A stretch of 64,000 nucleotides of DNA from Blastopirellula retiformator (GCF_007859755.1 NZ_SJPF01000001.1:1-64000), one strand, 5' to 3'. Counted from the first letter of the stretch, positions 1 through 7,042 are shown. The notes: a model not told the origin generated them from the letters alone. Translations and numbers: made by a program.

Positions 1-584
1 CTTCGGCTTCTGCATCACGATCTTCGCAGGCTGTGCCGGTTTGAAGGGTTGCAGCTTGGCCGGTTGAGCAGGCTTCCACGGCTTGAACACCGGCACGGCT
101 GACGGCGGCGGCTTTGGCTTTTTGCTCAAGCTCTTATTGACCGCTGAATCTCTCGGCAACGGGTTCATCTTCGATAGCCCGATGTCGGCAGTCTTGTCAT
201 TGAGGCACAAGCCGCCGCGATTGCTTTCTACTGGGGAAGACGAAGGCCCCGTTTTTCCTGGCCGCTGGGTCAATTCCCATGAATTGCAAGCGGGGGATGT
301 CATTACTGGCCGTGACGGCCGGCCGCAAATCATTCGTCAGATTCATCAACGGTATGAAGAATCGTTTCCGGTCTCGAACCTGACAATCGGAGACTTCCAC
401 AATTACGCGGTCGGCGTCGACTCCATTCTTGTCCACAACGAATCGTTGTGCGACGATGGAATCGAAAGGTTGAATGAACTCGTCAACCAAGGAGCGGTAA
501 GACTTGAGGATGCGGAGTATTACGCTCTGTCGTTTGACAATGCCGACGAAATCCTTAAGAAACTGGATGATTTTCGTGCCCCAA
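1..584 (+). repeat. Leader repeat copy 1 of toxin-tip array (Hint C-terminus)
   Basis: This block recurs at 1179-1762 with an offset of 1178 bases; I counted three mismatches over 584 bases. Its first ~220 bases are the 3' end of a small minus-strand planctomycete gene, and the rest encodes on the plus strand the C-terminal part of a Hint domain plus a linker. Identity stops abruptly after the linker (residues FRAP), where the two toxin tips diverge. Because the block begins at base 1, the true left end may lie outside the window. Confidence 0.9.
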
Positions 585-922
585 ACACAAAGATCGTCGA
601 ACGTGGATCCCTAGACTGGTCCATCGTAAAGAAGAAGACGGGTGAAACTCGTTGGCAACACATTCAAAAGCGCGGCATCAACAACACCAAGAAAGACCTT
701 CATGGTGTCTTTGACGAAGATGCCGTTCTTACCGTACAAGAAGCGTGGTATCGTGCTCAGCGGCTTGGCATCAGGATGGACGACACCGGAACGTTGGTCG
801 TGCCGATGGGTAGACGAGTAGGCTGGGAAGGCGGCAAGTTAGGCACAGGCGTTGACTTACATAGTGTCACGATCCACACTACCGACGGCACAAAAATCAT
901 AACAGCATATCCTTCAAAGTAG
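83..922 (+). CDS. Orphan Hint C-terminus plus RNase-like polymorphic toxin tip 1
   Basis: The frame opens after a stop at 65-67 and the only upstream start is a TTG at 83. Residues 1-48 are antisense to a small gene and probably not real protein. Residues ~60-118 match the end of a Hint autoprotease domain (W-x-x-x-x-EL-x-x-GDVI ... SNLTIGDFHNYAVG ... ILVHN); the catalytic N-terminal half is absent. After a linker shared with the second module, residues ~168-279 form a unique tip (WQHIQKRG ... VGWEGGK ... VTIHTTDGTKIITAYPSK). Its layout resembles BECR-fold/EndoU-like CDI-type RNase toxins, which is inference from motif shape. Four bases separate it from a zinc-ribbon candidate immunity gene. 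I read it as a displaced, probably silent toxin cassette; it may be expressed only after recombination onto a full-length upstream gene. Confidence 0.6.
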   Translation: MNTGTADGGGFGFLLKLLLTAESLGNGFIFDSPMSAVLSLRHKPPRLLSTGEDEGPVFPGRWVNSHELQAGDVITGRDGRPQIIRQIHQRYEESFPVSNLTIGDFHNYAVGVDSILVHNESLCDDGIERLNELVNQGAVRLEDAEYYALSFDNADEILKKLDDFRAPNTKIVERGSLDWSIVKKKTGETRWQHIQKRGINNTKKDLHGVFDEDAVLTVQEAWYRAQRLGIRMDDTGTLVVPMGRRVGWEGGKLGTGVDLHSVTIHTTDGTKIITAYPSK

Positions 923-926
923 ACAA

Positions 927-1169
927 ATGGCACACTGGTGCAAATCATGTCCTCGATGTAACCAAGGTCGCCTTTTCCTCATGCGGCGAGACGATGACGG
1001 CTCCTTGTATCTCCATTGCGAAGAATGTGAATGGGCATGGCAACATCCAAGTCAGATCACACAAATAGACGCTGGCACACTTGGGATTGACTACGAAAGC
1101 GAACCGGCGACCATTGCGGACATAGAAGCAGCAGGCTGGACGAATTTCGCACTACACGAGGACGAGTAG
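927..1169 (+). CDS. Small zinc-ribbon protein, candidate immunity for toxin tip 1
   Basis: An 80-residue protein starts at ATG 927, four bases after the stop of toxin tip 1. Residues 5-11 (C-K-S-C-P-R-C type spacing) and the HCEEC near residue 31 suggest a zinc ribbon, followed by an acidic C-terminal half (DIEAAGW ... HEDE). The position directly downstream of a toxin tip, the small size and the acidity fit an immunity protein, but the family was not recognised with certainty. It could instead be an unrelated zinc-ribbon adaptor. Confidence 0.6.
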   Translation: MAHWCKSCPRCNQGRLFLMRRDDDGSLYLHCEECEWAWQHPSQITQIDAGTLGIDYESEPATIADIEAAGWTNFALHEDE

Positions 1170-1172
1170 CTT

Positions 1173-1400
1173 CTAATCCTTCGGCTTCTGCATCACGATC
1201 TTCGCAGGCTGTGCCGGTTTGAAGGGTTGCAGCTTGGCCGGTTGAGCAGGCTTCCACGGCTTGAACACCGGCACGGCTGACGGCGGCGGCTTTGGCTTTT
1301 TGCTCAAGCTCTTATTGACCGCTGAATCTCTCGGCAACGGGTTCATCTTCGATAGCCCGATGTCGGCAGTCTTGTCATTGAGGCACAAGCCGCCGCGATT
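1173..1400 (-). pseudogene. 3' fragment of small planctomycete gene (inside leader copy 2)
   Basis: Reading the minus strand from about 1397 to the TAG at 1173-1175 gives a C-terminal segment (GLCLNDKTAD ... MNPLPRDSAVNKSL ... KPAQPAKIVMQKPKD) clearly homologous to the intact 86-residue gene at 2717-2977. The N-terminal part (MKTFHEWLRER-type) is missing: beyond 1397 the sequence becomes the Hint-coding leader. The same fragment, without its stop codon, is at 1-219 in leader copy 1. It is a non-functional remnant carried as part of the duplicated leader. Confidence 0.65.
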
Positions 1401-1762
1401 GCTTTCTGCTGGGGAAGACGAAGGCCCCGTTTTTCCTGGCCGCTGGGTCAATTCCCATGAATTGCAAGCGGGGGATGTTATTACTGGCCGTGACGGCCGG
1501 CCGCAAATCATTCGTCAGATTCATCAACGGTATGAAGAATCGTTTCCGGTCTCGAACCTGACAATCGGAGACTTCCACAATTACGCGGTCGGCGTCGACT
1601 CCATTCTTGTCCACAACGAATCGTTGTGCGACGATGGAATCGAAAGGTTGAATGAACTCGTCAACCAAGGAGCGGTAAGACTTGAGGATGCGGAGTATTA
1701 CGCTCTGTCGTTTGACAATGCCAACGAAATCCTTAAGAAACTGGATGATTTTCGTGCCCCAA
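1179..1762 (+). repeat. Leader repeat copy 2 of toxin-tip array
   Basis: Second copy of the block at 1-584. Differences seen are TCTACT/TCTGCT near the start of the Hint segment, GATGTC/GATGTT, and GCCGAC/GCCAAC in the linker. Such near-identity implies recent duplication or ongoing gene conversion. Confidence 0.9.
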
Positions 1763-2178
1763 CAACAATTCCCGGCGATGCCGGTTTCATTGGGCCACAT
1801 AAGAATAGTTGGACGCTGACTCCACAGGGAGCAGGCGCACATCTGGTTGAACGTGCAAACGTTAGTGGGCGGTCAGCGTTGCGTCAGTTTGACCAACCGG
1901 GAACGCCTCGATTCTATCCATCGGGTTCGCCTGAGAATGCTGGTGCTGCTCACATTCGGCTGCACCGAGCAACTAAAAATGCTGGTATTAAACTTCGACG
2001 TGGAGGGAACTCGAATCTCTCCGATGCAGAATTGTTGCAACGATATAGGCAAGCATATTCAGACCCGGCTTTGCGTGGGATTCGGGGAGACGTGCGAACT
2101 CCAGACGGTAGTACAGTTATCGGCACAGATGTAACCCCGTCAGAAGCACTGGATTTGTTGCTGCAATGGGGCGGGTGA
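1261..2178 (+). CDS. Orphan Hint C-terminus plus polymorphic toxin tip 2 (unassigned family)
   Basis: Same leader as the first module (TTG 1261; Hint C-terminus ending ILVHN; linker to residue ~167), then an unrelated tip of about 138 residues. Visible blocks include PHKNSWTLTPQGAGAHLVER, GAAHIRLHRATKNAGIKL, YRQAYSDPALRGIRGDVRTP and TPSEALDLLLQWG. Several conserved-looking His and Arg residues suggest a nuclease or nucleotide-modifying activity, but I do not recognise the family and assign none. As in module 1, the protease half of Hint is missing and no credible start precedes the Hint piece, so this looks like a silent cassette. It is followed 16 bases later by its candidate immunity gene. 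Confidence 0.6.
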   Translation: MNTGTADGGGFGFLLKLLLTAESLGNGFIFDSPMSAVLSLRHKPPRLLSAGEDEGPVFPGRWVNSHELQAGDVITGRDGRPQIIRQIHQRYEESFPVSNLTIGDFHNYAVGVDSILVHNESLCDDGIERLNELVNQGAVRLEDAEYYALSFDNANEILKKLDDFRAPTTIPGDAGFIGPHKNSWTLTPQGAGAHLVERANVSGRSALRQFDQPGTPRFYPSGSPENAGAAHIRLHRATKNAGIKLRRGGNSNLSDAELLQRYRQAYSDPALRGIRGDVRTPDGSTVIGTDVTPSEALDLLLQWGG

Positions 2179-2194
2179 TAATTAGGACAAGACA

Positions 2195-2701
2195 ATGGTA
2201 ATTGATGGAAAGACAATCTGCTTAGAAACTGCTGGCATTGGAATCATCTTTCATTCGCCGAAGTTTGCTGAGCATATCTCAGAAGAAGAAGACTATCTTG
2301 AGTCTAACTACACGACTGAGGAGCAGGTTCAATCGCACATTCAACAAGGGACGATTGTTGGGTTCGGTACCGGAGCATCTGGCACATTCATCCTTCACTT
2401 CCATGCAGGCTATCCTGAAGAGCAGTTCCTGCTTGACTGTGACTTCAAGTTGCGATTAGCGGTAAAATGCGTAGGCGGTAAGCTGTGTTTTCGTGACCTG
2501 TATGATTTGATGGATTGGTTTTCCGATTGCCCAGAGGAGCAACTTCTCGACATTGAGGATGGCATTTACCATGTAACTCTTTGTTCAAATCGACCGGCTT
2601 CTGGATATCTGGGAGACCAACAGGAAATCCACGTTTACCTGCAATTGCTTGATCAGTTTCCAGCACTTGCCAAAGAAGGGATTCCAACACTCTGCACCTA
2701 A
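2195..2701 (+). CDS. Candidate immunity protein for toxin tip 2
   Basis: A 168-residue acidic protein (many E/D: HISEEEDYLESNYTTEEQ) starts at ATG 2195, just after the tip-2 gene. Recognisable blocks are VGFGTGASGTFILHFHAGYP, CFRDLYDLMDWF and GYLGDQQEIHVYLQLLDQFP. It has no signal peptide or membrane segment, so it should be cytosolic, as expected for an immunity protein blocking a cytosolic toxin. Family assignment by name is not possible here; the pairing is inferred from position, size and charge. Confidence 0.6.
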   Translation: MVIDGKTICLETAGIGIIFHSPKFAEHISEEEDYLESNYTTEEQVQSHIQQGTIVGFGTGASGTFILHFHAGYPEEQFLLDCDFKLRLAVKCVGGKLCFRDLYDLMDWFSDCPEEQLLDIEDGIYHVTLCSNRPASGYLGDQQEIHVYLQLLDQFPALAKEGIPTLCT

Positions 2702-2716
2702 CGATTTTAAGCGAAC

Positions 2717-2977
2717 TTACACCTTCTGCATCACGATCTTCGCAGGCTGTGCCGGTTTGAAGGGCTGAAAGCGTGCCGGTTCAGCAGGCTTCCACGGCTT
2801 GAACACCGGCACTGCCGTTGGCAATGGCTTCGACTTCTGCTTCAAGCTCTTGTTGAACGCTGAATCCTTCGGCAATGGATTCGCAGGCGACATCCCTTTG
2901 AGTCTGCCATCGCTGCCCAGCAACAGCCCTTCCTGTTGCTTCTGTCGTTCTCTCAGCCATTCGTGAAACGTCTTCAT
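2717..2977 (-). CDS. Small proline/lysine-rich planctomycete protein
   Basis: An intact 86-residue gene, ATG at 2977 on the minus strand. The N-terminus (MKTFHEWLRERQKQQEGLLL) is amphipathic and charged; the middle has the NPLPKD block; the C-terminus is a basic Pro/Lys-rich tail with a repeated FKP-x-x-P-A-x/KPAQPAK pattern ending KIVMQKV. Proteins of this build (REGLL ... NPLP ... basic tail) are, from memory, frequent in Planctomycetes, with no known function. Its 3' part is the diverged third copy of the segment that starts both toxin leader repeats, so this gene, or a close relative, supplied the junction for the array. Confidence 0.6.
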   Translation of the reverse strand: MKTFHEWLRERQKQQEGLLLGSDGRLKGMSPANPLPKDSAFNKSLKQKSKPLPTAVPVFKPWKPAEPARFQPFKPAQPAKIVMQKV

Positions 2978-3061
2978 GCAGTATCTATGGCGATGGCTGA
3001 CGGCTTTCCCGTGCGTGCGTGAGCGGTTTGCTTGAACATAAAGAAAAAGCAACCGGCGAAG

Positions 3062-3081
3062 AAAAGGTGTCAGGACTCTTT
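3062..3081 (+). repeat. Left 20-bp inverted repeat of RAYT element
   Basis: AAAAGGTGTCAGGACTCTTT is the exact reverse complement of 3798-3817. It sits 32 bases before the transposase start, as expected for the REP-like recognition ends of a RAYT element. Confidence 0.85.
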
Positions 3082-3113
3082 TTTCCTCCGCCAGCACATG
3101 ATACCCTGCTGTC

Positions 3114-3794
3114 ATGGGTAGACCAAAGCGAGCCGACGAAGCGGGCGGCATTTATCATGCCTTGAATCGAGGCAACTCTCGGGCGGCGATCTTCGATACG
3201 CCGGACGATTTCGAAGCGTTTGAACGCATCTTGGCCGAGGGGCTGTCGCGGTACCCGTGTCAAATTTTAGCCTACCAACTGATGCCCAACCATTGGCATT
3301 TGGTCGTCCGCCCCACGGCTGACGGCGGCATGAGCGATTTGCTGCGGTGGGTCACCCTGACGCACACGATGCGCCGACACGCGCACTGCCACACTTCCGG
3401 CGAAGGGCACATCTATCAAGGGCGGTTCAAGAGTTTTCCGGTGCAAGACGACGGGCATTTTCTGGTCGCATGTCGTTATGTCGAACGCAATGCCCTGCAG
3501 GCTGGCCTGGCAACTCTGGCCGAAGACTGGAAATGGGGATCGCTCGCCCGTTGGTTGGCCAAGCCGAGGCGAAAGCCCGATCTCCTGACGCCGTGGCCGA
3601 TCGCCCGACCTGGTCATTGGAAAGACCGAGTCAATCAGGCGATGTCCAAGAAAGAAGTCGACGCCGTCCGCCACGCGATCCGCCGAGGCTCCCCCTTCGG
3701 CGATCCCGATTGGACCCAGTCCATTGCCCGCCGCCTGAACCTAGATTCCACCCTCCGCCCCCGCGGCAGGCCGAAGAAGGTAGCGCCTGGTTGA
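3114..3794 (+). CDS. REP-associated tyrosine transposase (RAYT, Y1 HUH family)
   Basis: A 226-residue protein of the transposase IS200-like/RAYT group: single-strand DNA nicking-joining enzymes that act on REP palindromes. The N-terminus GRPKRADEAGGIYHALNRGN is typical. The HUH metal site is His60-Trp-His62 (MPNHWHLV) and the catalytic tyrosine is Tyr122 in RYVERNALQAGL; GHIYQGRFKSF is the usual conserved block between them. All key residues are present, so the enzyme looks intact. It is alone between perfect 20-bp inverted repeats and next to a toxin cassette array, fitting an accessory region. The start at ATG 3114 gives the standard N-terminus. Confidence 0.92.
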   Translation: MGRPKRADEAGGIYHALNRGNSRAAIFDTPDDFEAFERILAEGLSRYPCQILAYQLMPNHWHLVVRPTADGGMSDLLRWVTLTHTMRRHAHCHTSGEGHIYQGRFKSFPVQDDGHFLVACRYVERNALQAGLATLAEDWKWGSLARWLAKPRRKPDLLTPWPIARPGHWKDRVNQAMSKKEVDAVRHAIRRGSPFGDPDWTQSIARRLNLDSTLRPRGRPKKVAPG

Positions 3795-3797
3795 CAC

Positions 3798-3817
3798 AAA
3801 GAGTCCTGACACCTTTT
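3798..3817 (+). repeat. Right 20-bp inverted repeat of RAYT element
   Basis: AAAGAGTCCTGACACCTTTT, four bases after the transposase stop codon, is a perfect inverted copy of 3062-3081. Together they delimit a 756-bp unit. Confidence 0.85.
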
Positions 3818-4105
3818 CTGTTCCGATGCACTATCCCCTCGGGCATCGATCGGATTGGGACGCCAGGCGGATCCTACCCCTTTTACCCCCTGCGGGTTCC
3901 AGCGGGGATTTCTAGGCCACCCGTTTTTCGTCTAGAGTAGGTATATCGCCCGATTACCCGGGATGTTCACTGGCTTTATCCCTGGTAGCTAACCGGGATA
4001 ATTTACTGTTATCCGTCAAATAGTCTCGTGTGATTTCGAGTGGGTTGCTTGAACCCACGCAGATCGTGAAGCCAGATTCACCCTCTACTTAAGCAGGTAA
4101 CCAGT
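3818..4105. other. Intergenic region, no gene seen
   Basis: About 290 bases between the RAYT element and the VOC gene. I see no open frame with coding character. The stretch from about 3940 is less GC-rich and should hold the promoter of the gene at 4106; no convincing -35/-10 pair was found. Confidence 0.5.
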
Positions 4106-4477
4106 ATGCCAAAAATTCGACGACCAAACTTGCAACTCGTGCACGTTTCCGACATTGACGTATCCACAAAGTTCTACACGGATATTTTTGGTTTCGATCC
4201 ATTCTTCATCACTCCACGGTATGTTGTGTTCAAGATTGACGGCGATGCCGATTTCGCAATTTGGTCAGGTGGCGATTCGCCAGATCCTGAAACGCCTCGC
4301 TTCAGCGAAATTGGCATCAATCTGGATTCCGACGATGAAGTCACTTCACTTTACAAAGAATGGAGCGACCGAGAGGAAGTTTCGTTCGCCCAGCATCTTC
4401 ACACCGCCGTGTTTGGTGAGACATTCCAGATCAAAGATCCGGATGGCCACATCATTCGCGTTTCATCAAAAGACTGA
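4106..4477 (+). CDS. VOC (glyoxalase/bleomycin-resistance fold) family protein
   Basis: A 123-residue single VOC domain: start LQLVHVSDIDVSTKFYTDIFGF, central YVVFKID...ADFAIW, and the C-terminal signature FQIKDPDGHIIRVSS. In this fold paired beta-alpha-beta-beta-beta modules bind a metal, with one ligand near the N-terminal His and another an acidic residue in the last strand; here the last strand has no Glu at the usual place (D-G-H-I-I-R), so metal binding is uncertain. The substrate cannot be predicted. It is a lone gene with ATG 4106 preceded by AAGCAGG; its neighbours are mobile debris. Confidence 0.8.
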   Translation: MPKIRRPNLQLVHVSDIDVSTKFYTDIFGFDPFFITPRYVVFKIDGDADFAIWSGGDSPDPETPRFSEIGINLDSDDEVTSLYKEWSDREEVSFAQHLHTAVFGETFQIKDPDGHIIRVSSKD

Positions 4478-4560
4478 CGGATAACCAATAAGGATTTGAC
4501 TTCGCGTGGATGCGGCGGTTGAGTGGCAGGGGCGGACGGTGCCAGGCACCTTAACTGGCA

Positions 4561-4785
4561 ATGACATGTACACCCATCGCGCCGGCGACTACTTGTACTG
4601 GGAATTGGCTGACAGGTTACACCTACACTTGGGTGGAAGGAGTTGATGGATGCCCTGGAATGAAAACCGTTTGCTATGATTGTGGCTACGATTATGGATA
4701 CGGCAACTGCTCTTGCGGTCAAGAGGAGGAGGCGAAGGATTGTAATTCGCCGGGTGCCACTGGCCAACAGCCAGTGTCTTCTTGA
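4561..4785 (+). CDS. Doubtful Cys-rich small protein
   Basis: A 74-residue frame with seven Cys in the first 52 residues (MTCTPIAPATTC, VDGCPG, VCYDCGYDYGYGNCSCG). The spacing and the Tyr/Gly content look protein-like rather than random, but there is no signal peptide, clear ribosome-binding site or recognised family, and the region is full of debris. It may be the C-terminal remnant of a larger secreted protein. Confidence 0.25.
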   Translation: MTCTPIAPATTCTGNWLTGYTYTWVEGVDGCPGMKTVCYDCGYDYGYGNCSCGQEEEAKDCNSPGATGQQPVSS

Positions 4786-5004
4786 GTTAGGGGCAAGGTC
4801 CGAGTCGCGATTCCGTCTGAGGCAAAGAGCACGGGTTCCTTCCAGTGGTGCCCGGCGCCAATCGCCAGCAGCAAGAACGGAATCAGGACGGAAAACAGTT
4901 TCCAGGCGATTAGCGACATTCTTCGATCGCTCTGGAGTGCTCCCCAAATCCTGATCCATTCGTTATGAAAGATCCAGAGCCAAAATTCTGGCAAAGGATT
5001 TTTC

Positions 5005-5112
5005 ATGAGCAAGAAGCGACGTCGGAATTCGGCCGAACAGATCATCAAGAAGTTGCGGGACGCGGACGCCATGTTGTGGCGGGGTACCGTCCGTCAAGTT
5101 GCGCACATTTGA
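5005..5112 (+). pseudogene. IS3-family transposase orfA, N-terminal stub
   Basis: The frame MSKKRRRNSAEQIIKKLRDA followed by DAML is the characteristic beginning of IS3-family OrfA (helix-turn-helix). After residue 24 the sequence departs from the family (WRGTVRQVAHI) and stops, so only about 75 bases of the transposase gene remain. There is no orfB nearby. Confidence 0.7.
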
Positions 5113-5140
5113 TTCTCAGCCTGGCTCTCAAATGTGCGCA
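5100..5140. repeat. Perfect 13-bp-arm hairpin
   Basis: Arms TGCGCACATTTGA (5100-5112) and TCAAATGTGCGCA (5128-5140) with a 15-base spacer. It lies right where the IS3 stub is broken and is followed by AT-rich sequence, so it could be a terminator-like structure or the end of a lost mobile element. Confidence 0.7.
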
Positions 5141-5497
5141 TTATTTAGGACGTTATCACACGGGGAATCCAGGAAAGAACAAATGGCCCCGCAAGAGCAC
5201 CGCGAACCTCTTTCGCCGCTCGCCGGACTCTGTGGAGAGAAATAAGATTTTGCTTCTCTTTTTCTGCTGGTCGCTACAACCAACGGACATCACTTCCGCA
5301 CCGCTTCCACAATAGGACGGCCCCCAGTCTCTTTCGCTTGACAAAGCGCACGGATTTGTGGTCGATTTCGGGGTGCGGATGGAGTTGCTCGCTCGGCGAC
5401 GGTTGGCGATCTGAAGTTTGGATGCGAAGCGATTGTAAGCGCCGGTGGGCGGACGGTTTGGGGTTCGGCTGGCGGCGAGGCGGTCAGGCCGTGGAGC

Positions 5498-5527
5498 GCG
5501 AAAAAAAACGTGGCGGTCCAGTCCACT
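5498..5527 (-). repeat. GGACTGGACC/poly-T motif, inverted copy
   Basis: On the minus strand reads AGTGGACTGGACCGCCACG followed by eight T. It is the same motif as the direct array at 38.6-39.2 kb. Confidence 0.65.
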
Positions 5528-5576
5528 AACTCAGGGGCGCTGATGCGTTGGAGGGGAATCGGCGGTGCGTTGGGGA

Positions 5577-5609
5577 GATGAAAAAAATGTGTGCGGTGGT
5601 CCAGTCCGG
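5577..5609 (-). repeat. GGACTGGACC/poly-T motif, inverted copy
   Basis: On the minus strand reads CCGGACTGGACCACCGCACA followed by C-A and seven T; second inverted copy, about 50 bases from the first. Confidence 0.65.
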
Positions 5610-5629
5610 TCTTCGCGGGCCGGGCTAAG

Positions 5630-5665
5630 CCATGCTCTTCTCGCGAAGACGCGATAAGAGCATGG
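5630..5665. repeat. 36-bp palindromic repeat, copy 1
   Basis: The 36 bases are the exact reverse complement of 58494-58529. Outer arms CCATGCTCTT / AAGAGCATGG pair perfectly, with an inner TCGCG/CGCGA stem. REP-like. Confidence 0.8.
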
Positions 5666-5818
5666 CACCAGATATCCAGACCCCGTTTCGCGATTCCGGA
5701 TTGGTGATTGGGGCATTCGGGCTTATTTAGACATTCGTTATTCGACCTTCGTCATTTAGCTGGCGGCCGGATTCCCTCGGCTCGCGCCTCGGGTTAGTGA
5801 AGAGTTGGCCAACCCGTT

Positions 5819-6727
5819 TTAGACTTGCGCTCTGGGGTGCGCTTTTTCGTAGGCTTCCTTCAGCCTTGTCGTACTGACGTGGGTGTAGATTTGCGTTGTC
5901 ACCAGGCTTTTGTGGCCTAGTAGCTCTTGGACGCTGCGGATGTCGGCGCCTGCGTCGAGGAGGTGGGTAGCGAAGCTGTGCCGTAGGGTATGCGGCGAGG
6001 TGCGGGTGTCGAGGTCGGTTTGGGCGATGTACTTTTCGAGCATGCGGCCGACGCTGCGGGTGGTCAAGCGATTGCCAAACTTGTTGGTGAAGATCGGCTT
6101 CTCTTTGGCGGCGGCCGAGCGAACGCTCAAGGTTCGTTTGGCGAGCCAATCTTGCAGCGCTTTAGCGGCAAAGCTTCCGAGCGGACCGAGACGTTCTCGC
6201 TTCCCTTTCCCACGAACGCGGATCAAGCCTTGCTCGAAGTCGACGTCGCTATCGTTGAGCCCGACCAGTTCGCTGACGCGGAGGCCGGCGCTGTAGGTGG
6301 TCTCTAAGATCGCCCGATCACGCAGGCCAGCGGCGGTGTTGGTCGGCGGGGCATACAGCAGCTTGCTGATTTCATCGGTCGTCAGAAAGTGAGGGAGCTT
6401 CCGCTTGCGGCGCGGGTTGCGGAGCGGCTTGGCCGGACTGCGGTCGACCAGGTCCTCGCGCTGGGCGAAGCGGAAGAAGGAGCGCATCGAGGCGAGACGG
6501 CGGGCGATGGTCGTTTCGCTGTAGCCTGCGTCACTGACGGCGGCGACATAGCCGCGCAGGTCGAGGGTGGAGACTTCTCCGGTGGTGGCCGGCGCGGCGT
6601 AGAGTTCTTCGAGATAGTCGACCAGCGCTTCCAGGTCTTCGCCGTAACTTTTGATCGTCAGGTCGGACGCGTTACGTTCGACCTTGAGGTAACGGAGGAA
6701 GCGGTCGGCGGCGGCTCGCATATCCAC
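5819..6727 (-). CDS. xerC: Tyrosine recombinase XerC/XerD
   Basis: A 302-residue site-specific recombinase that resolves chromosome dimers at dif with a partner Xer protein. N-terminal SAM-like core-binding domain (~1-100, including TIARRLASMRSFFRF), C-terminal catalytic domain with the full set Arg150 (GLRVSEL), Lys174 (RGKGKRER), His246-x-x-Arg249 (HTLRH), His272 (LGHK) and Tyr281 (QIYTH). Length is usual for Xer (about 300). GTG 6727 has AGGAG nine bases upstream; an ATG at 6721 is the alternative. It ends a three-gene minus-strand cluster (7091-8095, 6743-7042, then this gene, 15-base gap), suggesting co-transcription. XerC versus XerD cannot be decided without a tree. Confidence 0.9.
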   Translation of the reverse strand: MDMRAAADRFLRYLKVERNASDLTIKSYGEDLEALVDYLEELYAAPATTGEVSTLDLRGYVAAVSDAGYSETTIARRLASMRSFFRFAQREDLVDRSPAKPLRNPRRKRKLPHFLTTDEISKLLYAPPTNTAAGLRDRAILETTYSAGLRVSELVGLNDSDVDFEQGLIRVRGKGKRERLGPLGSFAAKALQDWLAKRTLSVRSAAAKEKPIFTNKFGNRLTTRSVGRMLEKYIAQTDLDTRTSPHTLRHSFATHLLDAGADIRSVQELLGHKSLVTTQIYTHVSTTRLKEAYEKAHPRAQV

Positions 6728-6742
6728 GGCCGCGGGCTCCTG

Positions 6743-7042
6743 TTATTCGAATTCGTCGAAATCGAGATGATCGACGCCGCCCAAGTCGATGGCGCCTTTG
6801 GCCGGATACTCGAAGCGCGGCTTGACGGCCGAGCTAGCAGCTTCGGGCTTTTCGCTCTCGGGCGCCGACGCGCGGATCTTCTGGCTCAGTACGGCCGCAT
6901 CATACCACGAAAAGCTGAGTTCGGGGTTCGAAGCGTAGCGGCCAAGGGTTCGCAAGGTTTCGGCGCGACGGCTGTCATTGAACATGAAAACGTAGCGCTC
7001 GGCGCCTTTGACCAGTGCTAGTACATTAATCTCTTCAGTCAC
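6743..7042 (-). CDS. Small conserved planctomycete protein of unknown function
   Basis: A 99-residue protein starting at GTG 7042 (VTEEINVLALVKG). The N-terminal half (ERYVFMFNDSRRAETLRTLG ... WYDAAVLSQKIR) looks like a compact folded domain; the C-terminal half is an acidic, flexible tail. No signal peptide or membrane segment. It lies between a lipoprotein gene (48 bases upstream) and xerC (15 bases downstream), all on the minus strand. I recall similar proteins upstream of xerC in relatives, so a link to recombination or cell-cycle functions is possible but unproven. Confidence 0.7.
   Translation of the reverse strand: MTEEINVLALVKGAERYVFMFNDSRRAETLRTLGRYASNPELSFSWYDAAVLSQKIRASAPESEKPEAASSAVKPRFEYPAKGAIDLGGVDHLDFDEFE

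Larger units (their letters stand above)
4478..5818. other. Gene-poor accessory debris region
   Basis: About 1.3 kb without a confident gene. It contains a 13-bp palindrome GGTGCCAGGCACC at 4538-4550, a doubtful Cys-rich frame at 4561-4785, an IS3 orfA stub (5005), a 13-bp-arm hairpin (5100-5140), two poly-T-linked motifs (5498-5527, 5577-5609), a 36-bp palindrome (5630-5665) and a REP-like string near 5771-5797. The mixture suggests repeated insertions and deletions. Confidence 0.6.

Noticed and set aside
83-226. TTG-initiated N-terminus of the first Hint frame
   Set aside because: These ~48 codons are antisense to the small Pro/Lys-rich gene fragment, so they are unlikely to be true protein sequence even though the frame is open.
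5338-5529. A 63-codon frame over the poly-T motif at 5.5 kb
   Set aside because: Composition (W, G, R rich) reflects the repeat and GC-rich DNA, not a protein.
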